A stretch of 64,000 bases of DNA from Bryobacteraceae bacterium (GCA_019752335.1 JAIEMJ010000019.1:62001-126000); one strand, 5' to 3'. Positions 7,965 through 16,400 are shown, numbered from the stretch's first letter. Notes: generated from the letters alone by a model not told the origin. Numbers and translations are program-made.

Positions 7965-8747
7965 TATGATCTGTCGCCCGAAGAACTGGAAGATTATCTT
8001 CGCAATGGAGGTGTACTTTATAGCGTAACCACCGTTAGAACTCAAGTGCCCCTATGGTGGGAAACTCTCCCTTGGTTGACGGGAATCTTCTGGACGCCTC
8101 CCATCCCGAGCACGGGTTCTGCCGGGGTGGTCGGCGTATCGAGTGGAGTTTCGCTGTGGCCCGGATTCTTGGGCTTAAACCCCGATCCTCCTTCATTACC
8201 CCAACCTGATCGAAGCGGGACCATAGTTGTCGGCTCGGGCGCACCACCACCCCCACCTTGCCCGACAGTTCCGGACACAGTCTTTCCTACTACGATTGGA
8301 CTTCAGTACGGGATGGGAGCCGAAGCCGGTGCAGTAGTTGCAGGTGGCTCAGCAGCTACCTCCATCACGGCACTTGCCTATAACATCGTGGGTAGTCAGC
8401 CGTTGTCTGGAGGAATTGCGTCTTCGGGACAAGTTGTTGGATATGTGGGATCCACTGTGATTGCCAACCCCACACAACCCACTCAGCCATTCGTTGTCGG
8501 CGCTTCGGCGGGAACTGGCTTGAGTATCGTAGTCTCTAACGCCCAGACACCCGCGCAATTCAACGGCCTCGGCCAGGCTCTGAACCTTAATCTTGGCCTC
8601 GGCATAAACTTTAGCGGCTCGATGGCATGGTCGCCGGACTTGTCGACATGGGGCTATACGGCAGGTATAGGGCCTGGCGGTGGTGCCTCGGTGTCTCTCA
8701 CGACCGGCGATACGAGAACTGTAACCACGATTGGTGGATGTAAATAG
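6771..8747 (+). CDS. RHS core fragment with a glycine/serine-rich C-terminal tip (tip 4)
   Basis: 658 residues from ATG 6771, an internal Met of the core after the in-frame TGA at 6729. The core ends with RLDPGGL at about residue 398. The 260-residue tip is unlike the other three: YDLSPEELEDYLRNGG, a PPPPPCP stretch, then long Gly/Ala/Ser/Val-rich segments (GMGAEAGAVVAGGSAATS, LNLNLGLGINFSGSMAW, GYTAGIGPGGGASVSLTT) ending in GGCK. There is no HExxH. The alternating small and aliphatic residues suggest a beta-rich or membrane-inserting fold, and I cannot name the activity. The stop overlaps the next gene by one base (TAGTG). Confidence 0.7.
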   Translation: MGRIASKTSKVSRLISGVEKTADMTVQYSYNNWGAVSQAVYPTTYNSGGTAIPGYLYNYTYDSMGRPSGSTFQVNGAANPQTLVDNVAYNSIGQLTQMRWFNLSGGGSQTETRQYNALGQLTRLTVPGQLDLEYRFSATANDGRATSQKNYISGEELEYQYDSLGRLTKAETTANSGTAPQWGLSWVFDGFGNRLQQNAVKGTVPTASLLVDPTNNRVQSHTYDANGNTTNAPGPGAMTYDVLNRLKTVASDTYSYAPTNQRLWKNNDFVLWGADGARLVTAQLAVIGGELRFTQSSFDSYSHGRRLQVADRLGSVGSYYPYGEAKSGTVSNADSFATYYRDSTGLDYAQQRYLMTTVGRYITPDPYGASGVPTAPGSFNRYPYAGNNPTNRLDPGGLYDLSPEELEDYLRNGGVLYSVTTVRTQVPLWWETLPWLTGIFWTPPIPSTGSAGVVGVSSGVSLWPGFLGLNPDPPSLPQPDRSGTIVVGSGAPPPPPCPTVPDTVFPTTIGLQYGMGAEAGAVVAGGSAATSITALAYNIVGSQPLSGGIASSGQVVGYVGSTVIANPTQPTQPFVVGASAGTGLSIVVSNAQTPAQFNGLGQALNLNLGLGINFSGSMAWSPDLSTWGYTAGIGPGGGASVSLTTGDTRTVTTIGGCK

Positions 8748-8989
8748 TGAATCCATTCGAGAAGTTTGACCCATTAAATCAACCAGTATTGCAAGTTGTG
8801 GTTGGTTGTTACGGACTAATAGCTTGGTGGGCTGCAAGAGATACTAGGAGATTCTTCGAGAGAGTTCGACTCTCCATCGACGACCCATCGCCGGACCTTG
8901 TACGTTTTGTAAGGCTGAGTGCGCAGGTTACCGCATGGGGCTCCTTCGGAGCAATTGCTTGGCACTACGTTAGAGCTTTCCTGCTGTAG
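8747..8989 (+). CDS. Small two-helix membrane protein overlapping tip 4, candidate immunity protein
   Basis: 80 residues from GTG 8747, which shares its first G with the TAG stop of the RHS gene. It has two hydrophobic stretches, about residues 14-30 (VLQVVVGCYGLIAWWAA) and 58-79, with a basic, charged segment between them. Small inner-membrane proteins next to toxin genes are often immunity proteins against membrane-active toxins, which would fit the glycine-rich tip. No family is recognised and the role is inference from position and topology. Confidence 0.6.
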   Translation: MNPFEKFDPLNQPVLQVVVGCYGLIAWWAARDTRRFFERVRLSIDDPSPDLVRFVRLSAQVTAWGSFGAIAWHYVRAFLL

Positions 8990-9225
8990 AAGTCTGCGGA
9001 GGAAAATGAAAATCCTGACTGGCAGTGCGTTGGGATGAAAACGAGTTCGGGTGGACCGGAGGGGAAGCCAGTTACGACAGCGGACTCGAAGTCCATAAGC
9101 ATAGTCGGCCTGCCCCAAAGTGGTTCCAACCCGCTCCTCAGGCGCGAAACGTCGTGCGTCCACTTCGTCCCTGGCCCGGTGAGCTTACAGTAGCGGGAAC
9201 CGCGCTACTGCTCCATCATGCCCGG
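8990..9225 (+). other. Short spacer before RHS core copy D
   Basis: I see no gene, repeat or RNA motif here. The sequence has no similarity to the spacers before the other core copies, so it may be debris from an earlier cassette. Confidence 0.4.
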
Positions 9226-9690
9226 TACGACAGCATGGGCCGTCCGTCCGGAAGTACTTTCCAGGTGAACGGCGCCGCAAATCCGCAGACGCTAGTTGAC
9301 AATGTGTCGTATAATTCAATAGGGCAGCTCACTCAGATGCGTTGGTTCAACCTCAGCGGCGGCGGATCGCAGACCGAGACCCGGCAATACAACGCCCTCG
9401 GCCAACTCACTCGCCTTACCGTCCCCGGCCAACTCGACCTCGAATATTGCTTCTCCGCCACCGCCAACGACGGCCGCGCTACTTCGCAGAAGAACTATAT
9501 TTCCGGGGAAGAACTGGAGTACCAGTACGATAGTTTGGGCCGGCTAACCAAGGCCGAAACTACCGCCAACTCGGGCTCCGTCCCGCAGTGGGGGCTGAGT
9601 TAAGTCGACGGCTTCGGAAATCGCCTACAGCAGAACGCCGTAAAGGGTACCGTCCCCACGGCGTCCTTGCTGGTGGCCCCCACCAACTGG
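9226..9690 (+). pseudogene. RHS core repeat, copy D, truncated remnant
   Basis: Homology to the core begins at tacgacagcatgggccgtcc and proceeds as in copies A and C (PQTLVDNVSYNSIGQLTQMR, then NLSGGGSQTETRQYNALGQL). At the codons for LSWTYDGFG the sequence is altered to give TAA at 9601-9603. Recognisable core resumes (DGFGNRLQQNAVKGTVPTAS) and stops at about 9690. There is no DPxGL boundary and no tip, so this is a dead fragment marking the right end of the array. Confidence 0.85.
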
Positions 9691-9993
9691 GAAATTAGGC
9701 CCTGTTCGGATAGGCGCTCGCTCTGCGTCGGGTCAAAGGAACCCAAAAGCGCCAGAACCCAATGTCTCCGGACCCTAGATCTCCCTGGAGGCTGCCGCAC
9801 GCAGTCCGGTCCAGGAAGGCATGGCGCCGAAGCCGGACAGGAACATTCAGCGATGATCGCCCCTATCGCTACCGTTCTCCTTCCTGAAGGCTCTTCTGTC
9901 CCCCACCATTTGCCGTTGGTTCCCGGCGCACCGACTGGCACGTTCACCCCTTTCACCCTGGTAACACGGCCCTCCGATTGCTCAGACAAATGA
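9691..9993 (+). other. Intergenic region right of the RHS array
   Basis: About 300 bases with no convincing gene. Short open frames on both strands have no recognisable features. It separates the array from the ABC exporter and may contain that gene's promoter, but I see no clear -35/-10 pair. Confidence 0.4.
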
Positions 9994-11814
9994 ATGCCGC
10001 CAAAGCCACCCTCCAGCCTGAAACAAGCCTGGCGAGATCGGCTCACCGCCCTCAAAGACCTCCCGCAGTTTTGGCGCCTCCTTCGCGATGCCGCACCCAC
10101 CACCGTGCGCGCCACCATCTCGCTGCGAATGCTGGGCGGCCTTGCGCCCCTGGGCATGCTTTACGCCGCCAAACAGATCATTGACCTTATCTCCACCAAG
10201 GGATCCCAGCCCGATCTCCCCTCGCTGTGGTTCTGGATCGGAGTCGAGTTCGCTCTGGCCGCCATCTCCCAGTTGATCGGCCGCGTCGTCGACTTCTGCG
10301 ACGCCTTCATCGCCGATCGCTTCAGCCATAGCCTCGGCCTCAAGATCATGCGTCACGCAGCCACGCTTGATCTCAGCAGCTTTGAGGATTCCGCCTTTCA
10401 CGACCGTCTGGAACGGGCGCGCGCCCAATCCACTGACCGTATCGGCATGCTCACCTCATCCGGTTGGCTGCTGCAACGCCTGGTTATGCTGATCTCGCTG
10501 GCCGCGGGGATTATCTTCTACTCGCCTTGGCTGTTCGCCGTCCTCATCATCTCCGTCGTCCCCACCTTTTTGGTCGAGAGTCACTTCGCTTTCCTCGGTT
10601 ACACCCAGGCCACCGCCCAGACGACCTTGCGCCGCACTTTGGACTATTACCTCACTCTCGGAACCAGCCGGGAAGCGGCCAAAGAAGTGAAGGTTTTCGC
10701 GCTGGCTCCCCATCTAGAGACCAAATACTCCAAGCTGGCCGGCACTTTGATGCTGGAGAACCGACGCCTCGCTGCGCGGCGCCTTCGCTGGGGCGGTGCC
10801 TTCACCGTCCTGGCCACCGCGGGCTACTATGGCAGCTACGTTTACCTCGCGCGTGACGTCGCGCTCAATCACATGAGCCTCGGCACCTTTACCTTCGTGG
10901 CGGGCACCCTCGCCGGCGCCAACGGGCATCTGCAAACCATCTTTTCGCTTTTCTCCGACATCGCTGACCAAGCCCTCTTCCTCCGCGACCTCGCCCTGTT
11001 TTTCGAAGACACCCCCACCATCCGCGCTTCCACTGCTTCCCTGCTGCCACCCCGCCCCATCCGCAGCGGCATCATCTTCGAAAACGTCAGTTTCCACTAC
11101 CCGGGCCAGGAGAAGCTCGTTCTCAACCAGCTCAACCTGCACTTCTCTCAAGGCGAACGCGTCGCCATCGTGGGCAAAAATGGCGAAGGCAAAACCACGA
11201 TCGTCAAGCTCATCGCCCGTTTGTACGACCCCATCGCGGGCCGCATCCTCCTGGACGGGAAAGACCTCCGCGACTTCCACGTCGATGAACTGCGTAGCGA
11301 AATCGGCATCATCTTTCAGGACTTCATTCGCTACGACCTCTCCGTCCGCGAAAACATCGCCGTCGGCAGCATCGGCCGTCTCAGAGACGACGAGGCTCTT
11401 TGGGAAGCCACCCGGAAAAGCAACGCGCAGGAATTGATCGAGAAATTTCCCCAACAGCTGGATCAGATGCTCGGGGGCCGGTTCGAAGGAGGCTCCGATC
11501 TGTCCGGCGGCGAATGGCAGCGCCTCGCCCTTGCCCGCGCCTATCTCCGCGATGCCCAAATTCTCATCCTGGACGAACCCACCGCCGCCCTTGACCCCTT
11601 GGCCGAAGCCGAAGTCTTTCAAAAGTTCGCCGAACTCACCCATGAGAAACTCGCCATCTTCATCTCTCACCGCTTCTCCACCGTCCGCATGGCCGACCGC
11701 ATTGTCCTCCTCGCCCAAGGCCAAATCGCCGAAGACGGTACTCATGACCAGCTCATCCAAGCCGGCGGCCCGTATTCATGCCTCTTCGAAGTCCAAGCAG
11801 CCAGTTACCGCTAG
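9994..11814 (+). CDS. ABC exporter, fused membrane and ATPase domains (MsbA/HlyB type)
   Basis: 606 residues. The N-terminal half (to about 330) has the membrane helices of an ABC-type exporter domain, including LLQRLVMLISLAAGIIFYS and AVLIISVVPTFLV. The C-terminal half is a full nucleotide-binding domain: Walker A GKNGEGKTT (about 394-402), a Q-loop (IIFQDF), signature LSGGEWQR (503-510), Walker B ILILDEP with the following TAALD, and the switch His in FISHRF. Half-transporters of this type dimerise and export lipids, peptides or drugs; the substrate cannot be told here. It stands alone, next to the RHS array and a broken reductase. Nothing shows it serves the RHS products. Confidence 0.93.
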   Translation: MPPKPPSSLKQAWRDRLTALKDLPQFWRLLRDAAPTTVRATISLRMLGGLAPLGMLYAAKQIIDLISTKGSQPDLPSLWFWIGVEFALAAISQLIGRVVDFCDAFIADRFSHSLGLKIMRHAATLDLSSFEDSAFHDRLERARAQSTDRIGMLTSSGWLLQRLVMLISLAAGIIFYSPWLFAVLIISVVPTFLVESHFAFLGYTQATAQTTLRRTLDYYLTLGTSREAAKEVKVFALAPHLETKYSKLAGTLMLENRRLAARRLRWGGAFTVLATAGYYGSYVYLARDVALNHMSLGTFTFVAGTLAGANGHLQTIFSLFSDIADQALFLRDLALFFEDTPTIRASTASLLPPRPIRSGIIFENVSFHYPGQEKLVLNQLNLHFSQGERVAIVGKNGEGKTTIVKLIARLYDPIAGRILLDGKDLRDFHVDELRSEIGIIFQDFIRYDLSVRENIAVGSIGRLRDDEALWEATRKSNAQELIEKFPQQLDQMLGGRFEGGSDLSGGEWQRLALARAYLRDAQILILDEPTAALDPLAEAEVFQKFAELTHEKLAIFISHRFSTVRMADRIVLLAQGQIAEDGTHDQLIQAGGPYSCLFEVQAASYR

Positions 11815-12007
11815 CCTGCATAAACTCCGCTACATGCCTCCGGCCTAGTTGGTTTCCCCGTCCAATCCTCGACGAATGTGGAACGGGGAGACCCAACCGA
11901 CGAAAGGTTTCGCGCCCGCGGGTGCTGAGGCGGGAGAGTTCGGGAACTCCCTGCCATCCCCGTTCGCCGCTGGATGCATGGGGCTGGAGGGTACCTTCTC
12001 AGGGCTA

Positions 12008-12975
12008 TTACCCCATCCAATGGGGGTTTTGGGCGGTACCGTCGTGCTTAGTGCCGGTTTTGAAGCTTTCGTAAATGCCGGTGAGCGCCGCGGTTTTGGT
12101 CCTGGCCATCAGGTCTGAGAGTTGAGATTTGTTTAAGGGCCGGAAGCTAAGCGCAGCCTCCAGAGCCTGATCGAGCCTTGACAGAGTGTCGCAGCCGGTA
12201 ATGACCACCGAAGTGGGCAGGTTGAGCGCGTAGTGCAGCATTCCATCGGCGCGACGGACTTCAACTTCGGCAGGTCGCCGCCCGCGAGCGGCTTCATGCC
12301 CAACACGGCAATTCCCTGTTCCACGAGTTTGGGCAGCACCTGCTGCGCAAAGCTGCGAAAGTGCGCGTCCAGCACGTTCAGCGGCATTTGGCAGGCGTCG
12401 AAATGGAAGCCCTGCGCGCCGGCTACCTCCAACATGCGCAGGTGGACGGCGGGGTCCTTGTGCCCGGTGAACCCGATGTAGCGGATTTTACCGGCCTTCT
12501 TCGCCGCGGTAAGCGCCTCGAGCGGACCGTCCGGCGCAAAGAACCGGTCAGGGTCTTCCATGCGGATGTTCTCGTGATACTGCATCAGGTCGACATGGTC
12601 CGTCTGCAATCTTTGCAGAGATTGGTCAATTTGCTTCACCGTCGCTGCCTTGGTGCGCCCATCGAACTTGGTCATGAGGAACGCCTTGCCCCGATAACCG
12701 TCGCGCAGGGCGAGCCCCATCCGGCGTTCGCTCTCGCCGTCGTGGTAATCCCAACAGTTGTCGAGGAAGTTCACGCCACGGTCGAGCGCGGTGCGCACGA
12801 TGCGAATGGCGTCATTGTGATCCTTAGGGATCCCAAGGTGATAGCCGCCTAATCCGATGGCGGAAACCTTTTCACCGGTTTTGCCGAGATCGCGCATGGG
12901 GATGGAGTGAGTCTGGGCTTGGGCGGCGGTTAAGCCTAAACCCGCAAGGCCATTGAGGGCGGTTCTTCTTTTCAT
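12008..12975 (-). pseudogene. Aldo/keto reductase with Tat-like leader, frameshifted near 12240
   Basis: ATG 12975 starts MKRRTALNGLAGLGLTAAQA, a twin-arginine-style leader. The reductase follows: IPMRDLGKTGEKVSAIGLGG, GVNFLDNCWDYHDGESERRMG, KTKFDG-like KFDGRTK, DHVDLMQYHENIR and GFTGHKDPAVH. Near 12240 the frame breaks: one frame continues as nonsense to 12133, while the true C-terminus (LHYALNLPTSVVITGCDTLS, then LDQALEAALSF, to 12008) lies one base over. Relatives read through as ...ALRYALSLPTSVVITG.... The family are NADPH-dependent oxidoreductases. The frameshift removes the C-terminal cofactor-binding region if real; a sequencing error is possible. Confidence 0.8.
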
Positions 12976-13250
12976 GCTTTCCGACGAGCATGCGTAGGGC
13001 CACAATTCGAAGCGCCCCGGATTGCCGTGAGAAGCGTCACTAAACCCAACCCCAGGATGAGCACTTAAATAACTCCGGCTCCCACCTAGGCCCGAACGGG
13101 CCAGCGTACTCCCGGCGGCGGCGCGGTCGGCCGGGAGGGAGCGCTGACGACCATTTCGATATTTTCTTGCCCCTGATTTCATACACTTACCAGCCAAACC
13201 GGGATAACTTCTTGTTTCTGCCCGGTAAAGTGAAATCAGGAGAACCAGCT

Positions 13251-13544
13251 ATGCCTGAAATCATCTACTGCCATCAATTCCGTACGGACACGCCGCCGTC
13301 TGCTTACTCGCCCAAACGAACCCATGGTAACCAAACCTACGAAATTCACCTGGTAAAGGCCGACAACCCCGCCTACATTCCCTCCGACCTCGAAACCTGG
13401 CCCATCTTCTACGAGGCCATTCTCGAGGTACTTATCAAGCACCCCGCCGCCCACGACGCCGCCATCGAAGCCATACGCGAAACCCGCAAAACCCTCCAAG
13501 GCCTCGAAAATCGCGACGTCCCCCCAGGCACCATGCCCTTGTAA
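13251..13544 (+). CDS. Small hypothetical protein
   Basis: 97 residues from ATG 13251, chosen for AGGAG ten bases upstream; the open frame extends back to 13167 but without a ribosome site. Soluble, with DLETWPIFYEAILEVLIKHP followed by a helical segment (AIEAIRETRKTLQGL). No family recognised. Only a 105-base gap with GC-rich palindromes separates it from the next gene, so the two may be co-transcribed. Confidence 0.65.
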   Translation: MPEIIYCHQFRTDTPPSAYSPKRTHGNQTYEIHLVKADNPAYIPSDLETWPIFYEAILEVLIKHPAAHDAAIEAIRETRKTLQGLENRDVPPGTMPL

Positions 13545-13622
13545 GTCGGGCCCCCCGGCCCGACCACATTTTTAACTCGCCCCCCGGGCCCGACGCCTGT
13601 AAGTCGGGCCCCCCGGCCCGAC
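13545..13622 (+). repeat. Pair of GC-rich palindromic repeats
   Basis: The 20-base palindrome gtcgggccccccggcccgac occurs at 13545-13564 and again at 13603-13622. A related, slightly shorter copy (ctcgccccccgggcccga) sits between them at 13577-13594. Each would form a strong hairpin. The unit taagtcgggcc recurs exactly, including flanking bases, which looks like a REP-type element rather than simple terminators. It lies between two genes read in the same direction. Confidence 0.7.
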
Positions 13623-13649
13623 AAAAACCAACGCACCGAAAGGAACCAC

Positions 13650-14339
13650 ATGTCATCCAAAAAACGAATCGAAGCCAATCGTCGCAATGCGCTACGCTCC
13701 ACGGGTCCCAGGACCCCCGAAGGCAAAGCCCGCTCCGCGCAAAATGCCACCACGCACGGGCTCTCCAGCCTCAACCGCAACCCGCTCGCCGCAGCGTGTT
13801 TCCTGCAAATGGAAGACCAAGACCAGTATCTCGGCATGCTCAACCAATATTTGGCGACTTACTCACCCCAAGGCCAACACGAGCTCGACTTACTCACCGA
13901 AGCCGTCTTCGCCAAGTTCCGCCAGCAACGGCTCTGGGCCGCCGAAGCCGCACAACTCGAAGTCGCCGTCGCCAAAGACGAAAAAGACTTCCGCAAAACC
14001 CTCCCCAACGCCGACTCCCGCGCCCACCTCGCCAACGGCATCGCCAAATCCGAACAAATCCTAAAGCTCTACCTCCGCTACGACGCGCAACTCAATCGCA
14101 TTTACCGCAATTGCCTCAAAGATCTCCGCGACTTACAAGCCCAACGCCATATTCCGGAGCCGGAAGAAGAACCCACCCCAATCGAACCCAAATCCGAAAC
14201 CGAAGCGATACCAAACGAACCCAAACCCAGCCAACCCACCCCGGAAGAACAAGCCGCCGAAGCCAAGCGCCGCGCCTTCCAGCGCCACATCAACATCAAC
14301 CTCGGCCGCCCCGCCGACTGGGAGCCGCCCACCTCGTAG
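13650..14339 (+). CDS. Hypothetical protein with N-terminal NRRNALRSTGPRTPEGKAR signature
   Basis: 229 residues, start preceded by AAAGGAA. The first 40 residues are the conserved block IEANRRNALRSTGPRTPEGK plus ARSAQNATTHGL, which I know as widespread and multi-copy in Acidobacteria and Planctomycetes genomes; its function is unknown. The middle is helical and charged, possibly coiled coil. About residues 165-215 are low-complexity Pro/Glu (PEPEEEPTPIEPKSETEA). No signal peptide. The basic conserved head followed by a variable helical body hints at nucleic-acid binding, but this is only a guess. Confidence 0.7.
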   Translation: MSSKKRIEANRRNALRSTGPRTPEGKARSAQNATTHGLSSLNRNPLAAACFLQMEDQDQYLGMLNQYLATYSPQGQHELDLLTEAVFAKFRQQRLWAAEAAQLEVAVAKDEKDFRKTLPNADSRAHLANGIAKSEQILKLYLRYDAQLNRIYRNCLKDLRDLQAQRHIPEPEEEPTPIEPKSETEAIPNEPKPSQPTPEEQAAEAKRRAFQRHININLGRPADWEPPTS

Positions 14340-14369
14340 CCGTCACGCGCCTACGCAGCAGTTTGAAGG

Positions 14370-14930
14370 TTAAGCGTAGAGGTGCTTCTGGAAGATGTAG
14401 TCGAGCACCAGGGGCGGAACGTCGGCGGGGCGCTCCCCCCGGGCCAGCGCCTCGCGGATCGCGGACGACGAACTGGCTAAGTGCAAAGTATCGAGTAAGT
14501 GGACCGTGGCGCCGGGTACCTCCGGCACGGAATATCCGGCGCGCGTGACGACAATAAACTCGGTCAGTAAGATCACTTCGCGCCAACGGTGCCACAGGTG
14601 AATTTCCGCGAAGGCATCGACCCCGATCAGAAAAAACAACTTCGCGGGCACCTGCTGGCGGACCTTCAACAGAGTCTCGATGGTGTAACTGCGCTCGGTG
14701 CCGGCTTCGAGTTCACTGACGGCAAAGCGCGGATCGCCGGCGCAGGCTAACTCCAACATCCGGACGCGGTCCGCGAAGCTCGCCCGCGGACCGGCTTGTT
14801 TGTGCGGAGGCCGATTGTTGGGGACGAACCAGACGTGGTCCAGTTGCAAACCGCGGATGGCTTCACGCGCCACGGCCAGGTGCGCGCTATGCACGGGATC
14901 GAAGGTGCCGCCGTAGAGCGCCAGCCGCAA
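14370..14930 (-). CDS. nadD: Nicotinate-nucleotide adenylyltransferase
   Basis: 186 residues, typical length. It joins ATP and nicotinate mononucleotide to make deamido-NAD in NAD synthesis (cytosol). The nucleotidyltransferase motif GGTFDPVHSAHL starts at residue 8, and SSSAIREAL near the C-terminus corresponds to the family ISSTxIR nucleotide-binding motif. PNNRPPHKQ is the usual substrate loop. It is the last gene of a tight leftward operon dusB-rnhA-nadD, three bases after rnhA. Confidence 0.96.
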   Translation of the reverse strand: MRLALYGGTFDPVHSAHLAVAREAIRGLQLDHVWFVPNNRPPHKQAGPRASFADRVRMLELACAGDPRFAVSELEAGTERSYTIETLLKVRQQVPAKLFFLIGVDAFAEIHLWHRWREVILLTEFIVVTRAGYSVPEVPGATVHLLDTLHLASSSSAIREALARGERPADVPPLVLDYIFQKHLYA

Positions 14931-14933
14931 GAA

Positions 14934-15374
14934 TTACCGCTTTCGCCCTTGGCGCGCGGCTTCGGTGGCCAGTTCGTCGCAGCGGTTATTGTCGGGGTGG
15001 TCGGCGTGGCCTTTGGTCCACTTCCAAACCGTCTGGTGGCGCTGGTTTTGCTCATCCAGGGCTTCCCAGAGATCCTGATTCTTCACCGGCTTCTTGTCCT
15101 TGGTTTGCCAGCCGCGCGCTTTCCAGCCTTTAATCCAAGTGGTGATGCCGTTGCGCATATACTCGGAGTCCGTGGTGATCTCTACTTCGCAGGCTTCACG
15201 TAAGGCCTTCAAGCCCTCCACGGCCGCGCGCAGTTCCATGCGGTTATTCGTGGTTTCGGGCTCGTAGCCGGTTAACTCTTTTTTCTTCTCCCCAAAGCGC
15301 AGGATAGCGGCCCAGCCGCCGGGTCCGGGGTTGCCGATGCAGGCGCCGTCGGTGATGAGCTGGACTTTCTTCAT
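14934..15374 (-). CDS. rnhA: Ribonuclease HI
   Basis: 146 residues. It cleaves the RNA strand of RNA-DNA hybrids in replication and R-loop removal. The four metal-binding acids are visible: Asp9 (LITDGAC), Glu47 (NNRMELRA), Asp69 (TTDSEY) and Asp133 (RCDELA). The conserved His is in [12 protein letters not shown], and the basic handle region [16 protein letters not shown] is present. It sits between dusB and nadD with three-base gaps on both sides. Confidence 0.97.
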   Translation of the reverse strand: MKKVQLITDGACIGNPGPGGWAAILRFGEKKKELTGYEPETTNNRMELRAAVEGLKALREACEVEITTDSEYMRNGITTWIKGWKARGWQTKDKKPVKNQDLWEALDEQNQRHQTVWKWTKGHADHPDNNRCDELATEAARQGRKR

Positions 15375-15377
15375 CGT

Positions 15378-16400
15378 TTACGCGGCCACCAATTCCTGGG
15401 TAAAGAATTCGTCGACACGTTGAATTACGGCCTCCGGAGTCTTTTCCCCATAAATCGCGACGCGTAACTTCGTCCCGTTGCGCACGCCATGCGTGAAGTA
15501 AGTGGCGAATTGTTTCATCTTGCCGACAATGTCCAACGATTCCTGCTCCACCAGCATCCGGAAATACTGCCGCATAATCTGGTAGCGCATTTCTTCCGTC
15601 GGCTGGCTGTAAGTACCCGTCGCCAGATACTCGCCGATCTGCCGGAAGATCCAAGGGTTAGACGAGGCGGTGCGGCCGATCATCACGGCGTCGCAGCCGG
15701 TCTCCTGCACCATGCGGACGGCGTCCTCCGGCGTACGGATGTCGCCGTTGCCGATCACCGGCAAGCGCGTCGACGCCTTCAATTCCGCAATCCACGGCCA
15801 GTGCGCGACCCCGGCATAGCCTTGCTCGCGCGTTCGCGCGTGCATGGCGACGGCCGCCAAGCCATTGTCCTCGGCGATACGCCCCATTTCGCGATAGACC
15901 AACTCCCGGTCGTTCCAGCCGGCCCGGAATTTGCAGGTGAGCGGTACGTTGATGGCGGCGCGGACCTGACCGAGAATCTCTCCGACGAGCGGAAGATCGC
16001 GCAGCAGTCCGCTGCCGCCGTTGCAACTGACGACCTTCTTCACGGGGCAGCCGAAATTGATGTCCACGGCGTCAAAGCCCTGGTCCTCGCAGATGCGGGC
16101 AGCTTCGGCCATGATCCGAGGGTCCGAGCCGAAGAGCTGCGCGGCGATGGGGTGCTCGTCAGGCTGGAAGGAGAGGTAGCGCTGGGTCTTATGGACCTTC
16201 ACGGTCCGCACGGACTTGACGATGCCGTGCGACGACGTGAACTCGGTCATCAGCAGTCCGCAGTAGCCCTGTTCGCGGATCAGGCGGCGGAAAACGGTGT
16301 CCGTGACGCCCGCCATGGGCGCCAGCACCGTGGCCGGCGAAACCGGCACGTCGCCGGACTTCGGGCTGGTCAGCCGGTAACTGGTAGGAAAGGCATTCAT
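15378..16400 (-). CDS. dusB: tRNA-dihydrouridine synthase, DusB type
   Basis: 340 residues. FMN-dependent enzyme that reduces uridines in the tRNA D-loop. VLAPMAGVTDTVFRRL opens the TIM barrel; the catalytic Cys118 is in DINFGCPVKKV; phosphate and FMN contacts are in CKFRAGW, MHARTREQGYAG and VIGNGDI. The sequence GGSGLLRD follows the catalytic loop as in DusB. First gene of the leftward operon with rnhA and nadD. A 15-residue head before the barrel (TSPKSGDVPVSPATV) is slightly long but the ATG at 16400 is reasonable. Confidence 0.95.
   Translation of the reverse strand: MNAFPTSYRLTSPKSGDVPVSPATVLAPMAGVTDTVFRRLIREQGYCGLLMTEFTSSHGIVKSVRTVKVHKTQRYLSFQPDEHPIAAQLFGSDPRIMAEAARICEDQGFDAVDINFGCPVKKVVSCNGGSGLLRDLPLVGEILGQVRAAINVPLTCKFRAGWNDRELVYREMGRIAEDNGLAAVAMHARTREQGYAGVAHWPWIAELKASTRLPVIGNGDIRTPEDAVRMVQETGCDAVMIGRTASSNPWIFRQIGEYLATGTYSQPTEEMRYQIMRQYFRMLVEQESLDIVGKMKQFATYFTHGVRNGTKLRVAIYGEKTPEAVIQRVDEFFTQELVAA

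Noticed and set aside
10714-11760. 348-codon minus-strand open frame inside the ABC exporter gene
   Set aside because: Composition is Gly/Glu/Asp-biased as expected for the antisense of Leu/Arg/Ser codons, and the plus strand has all ABC motifs.
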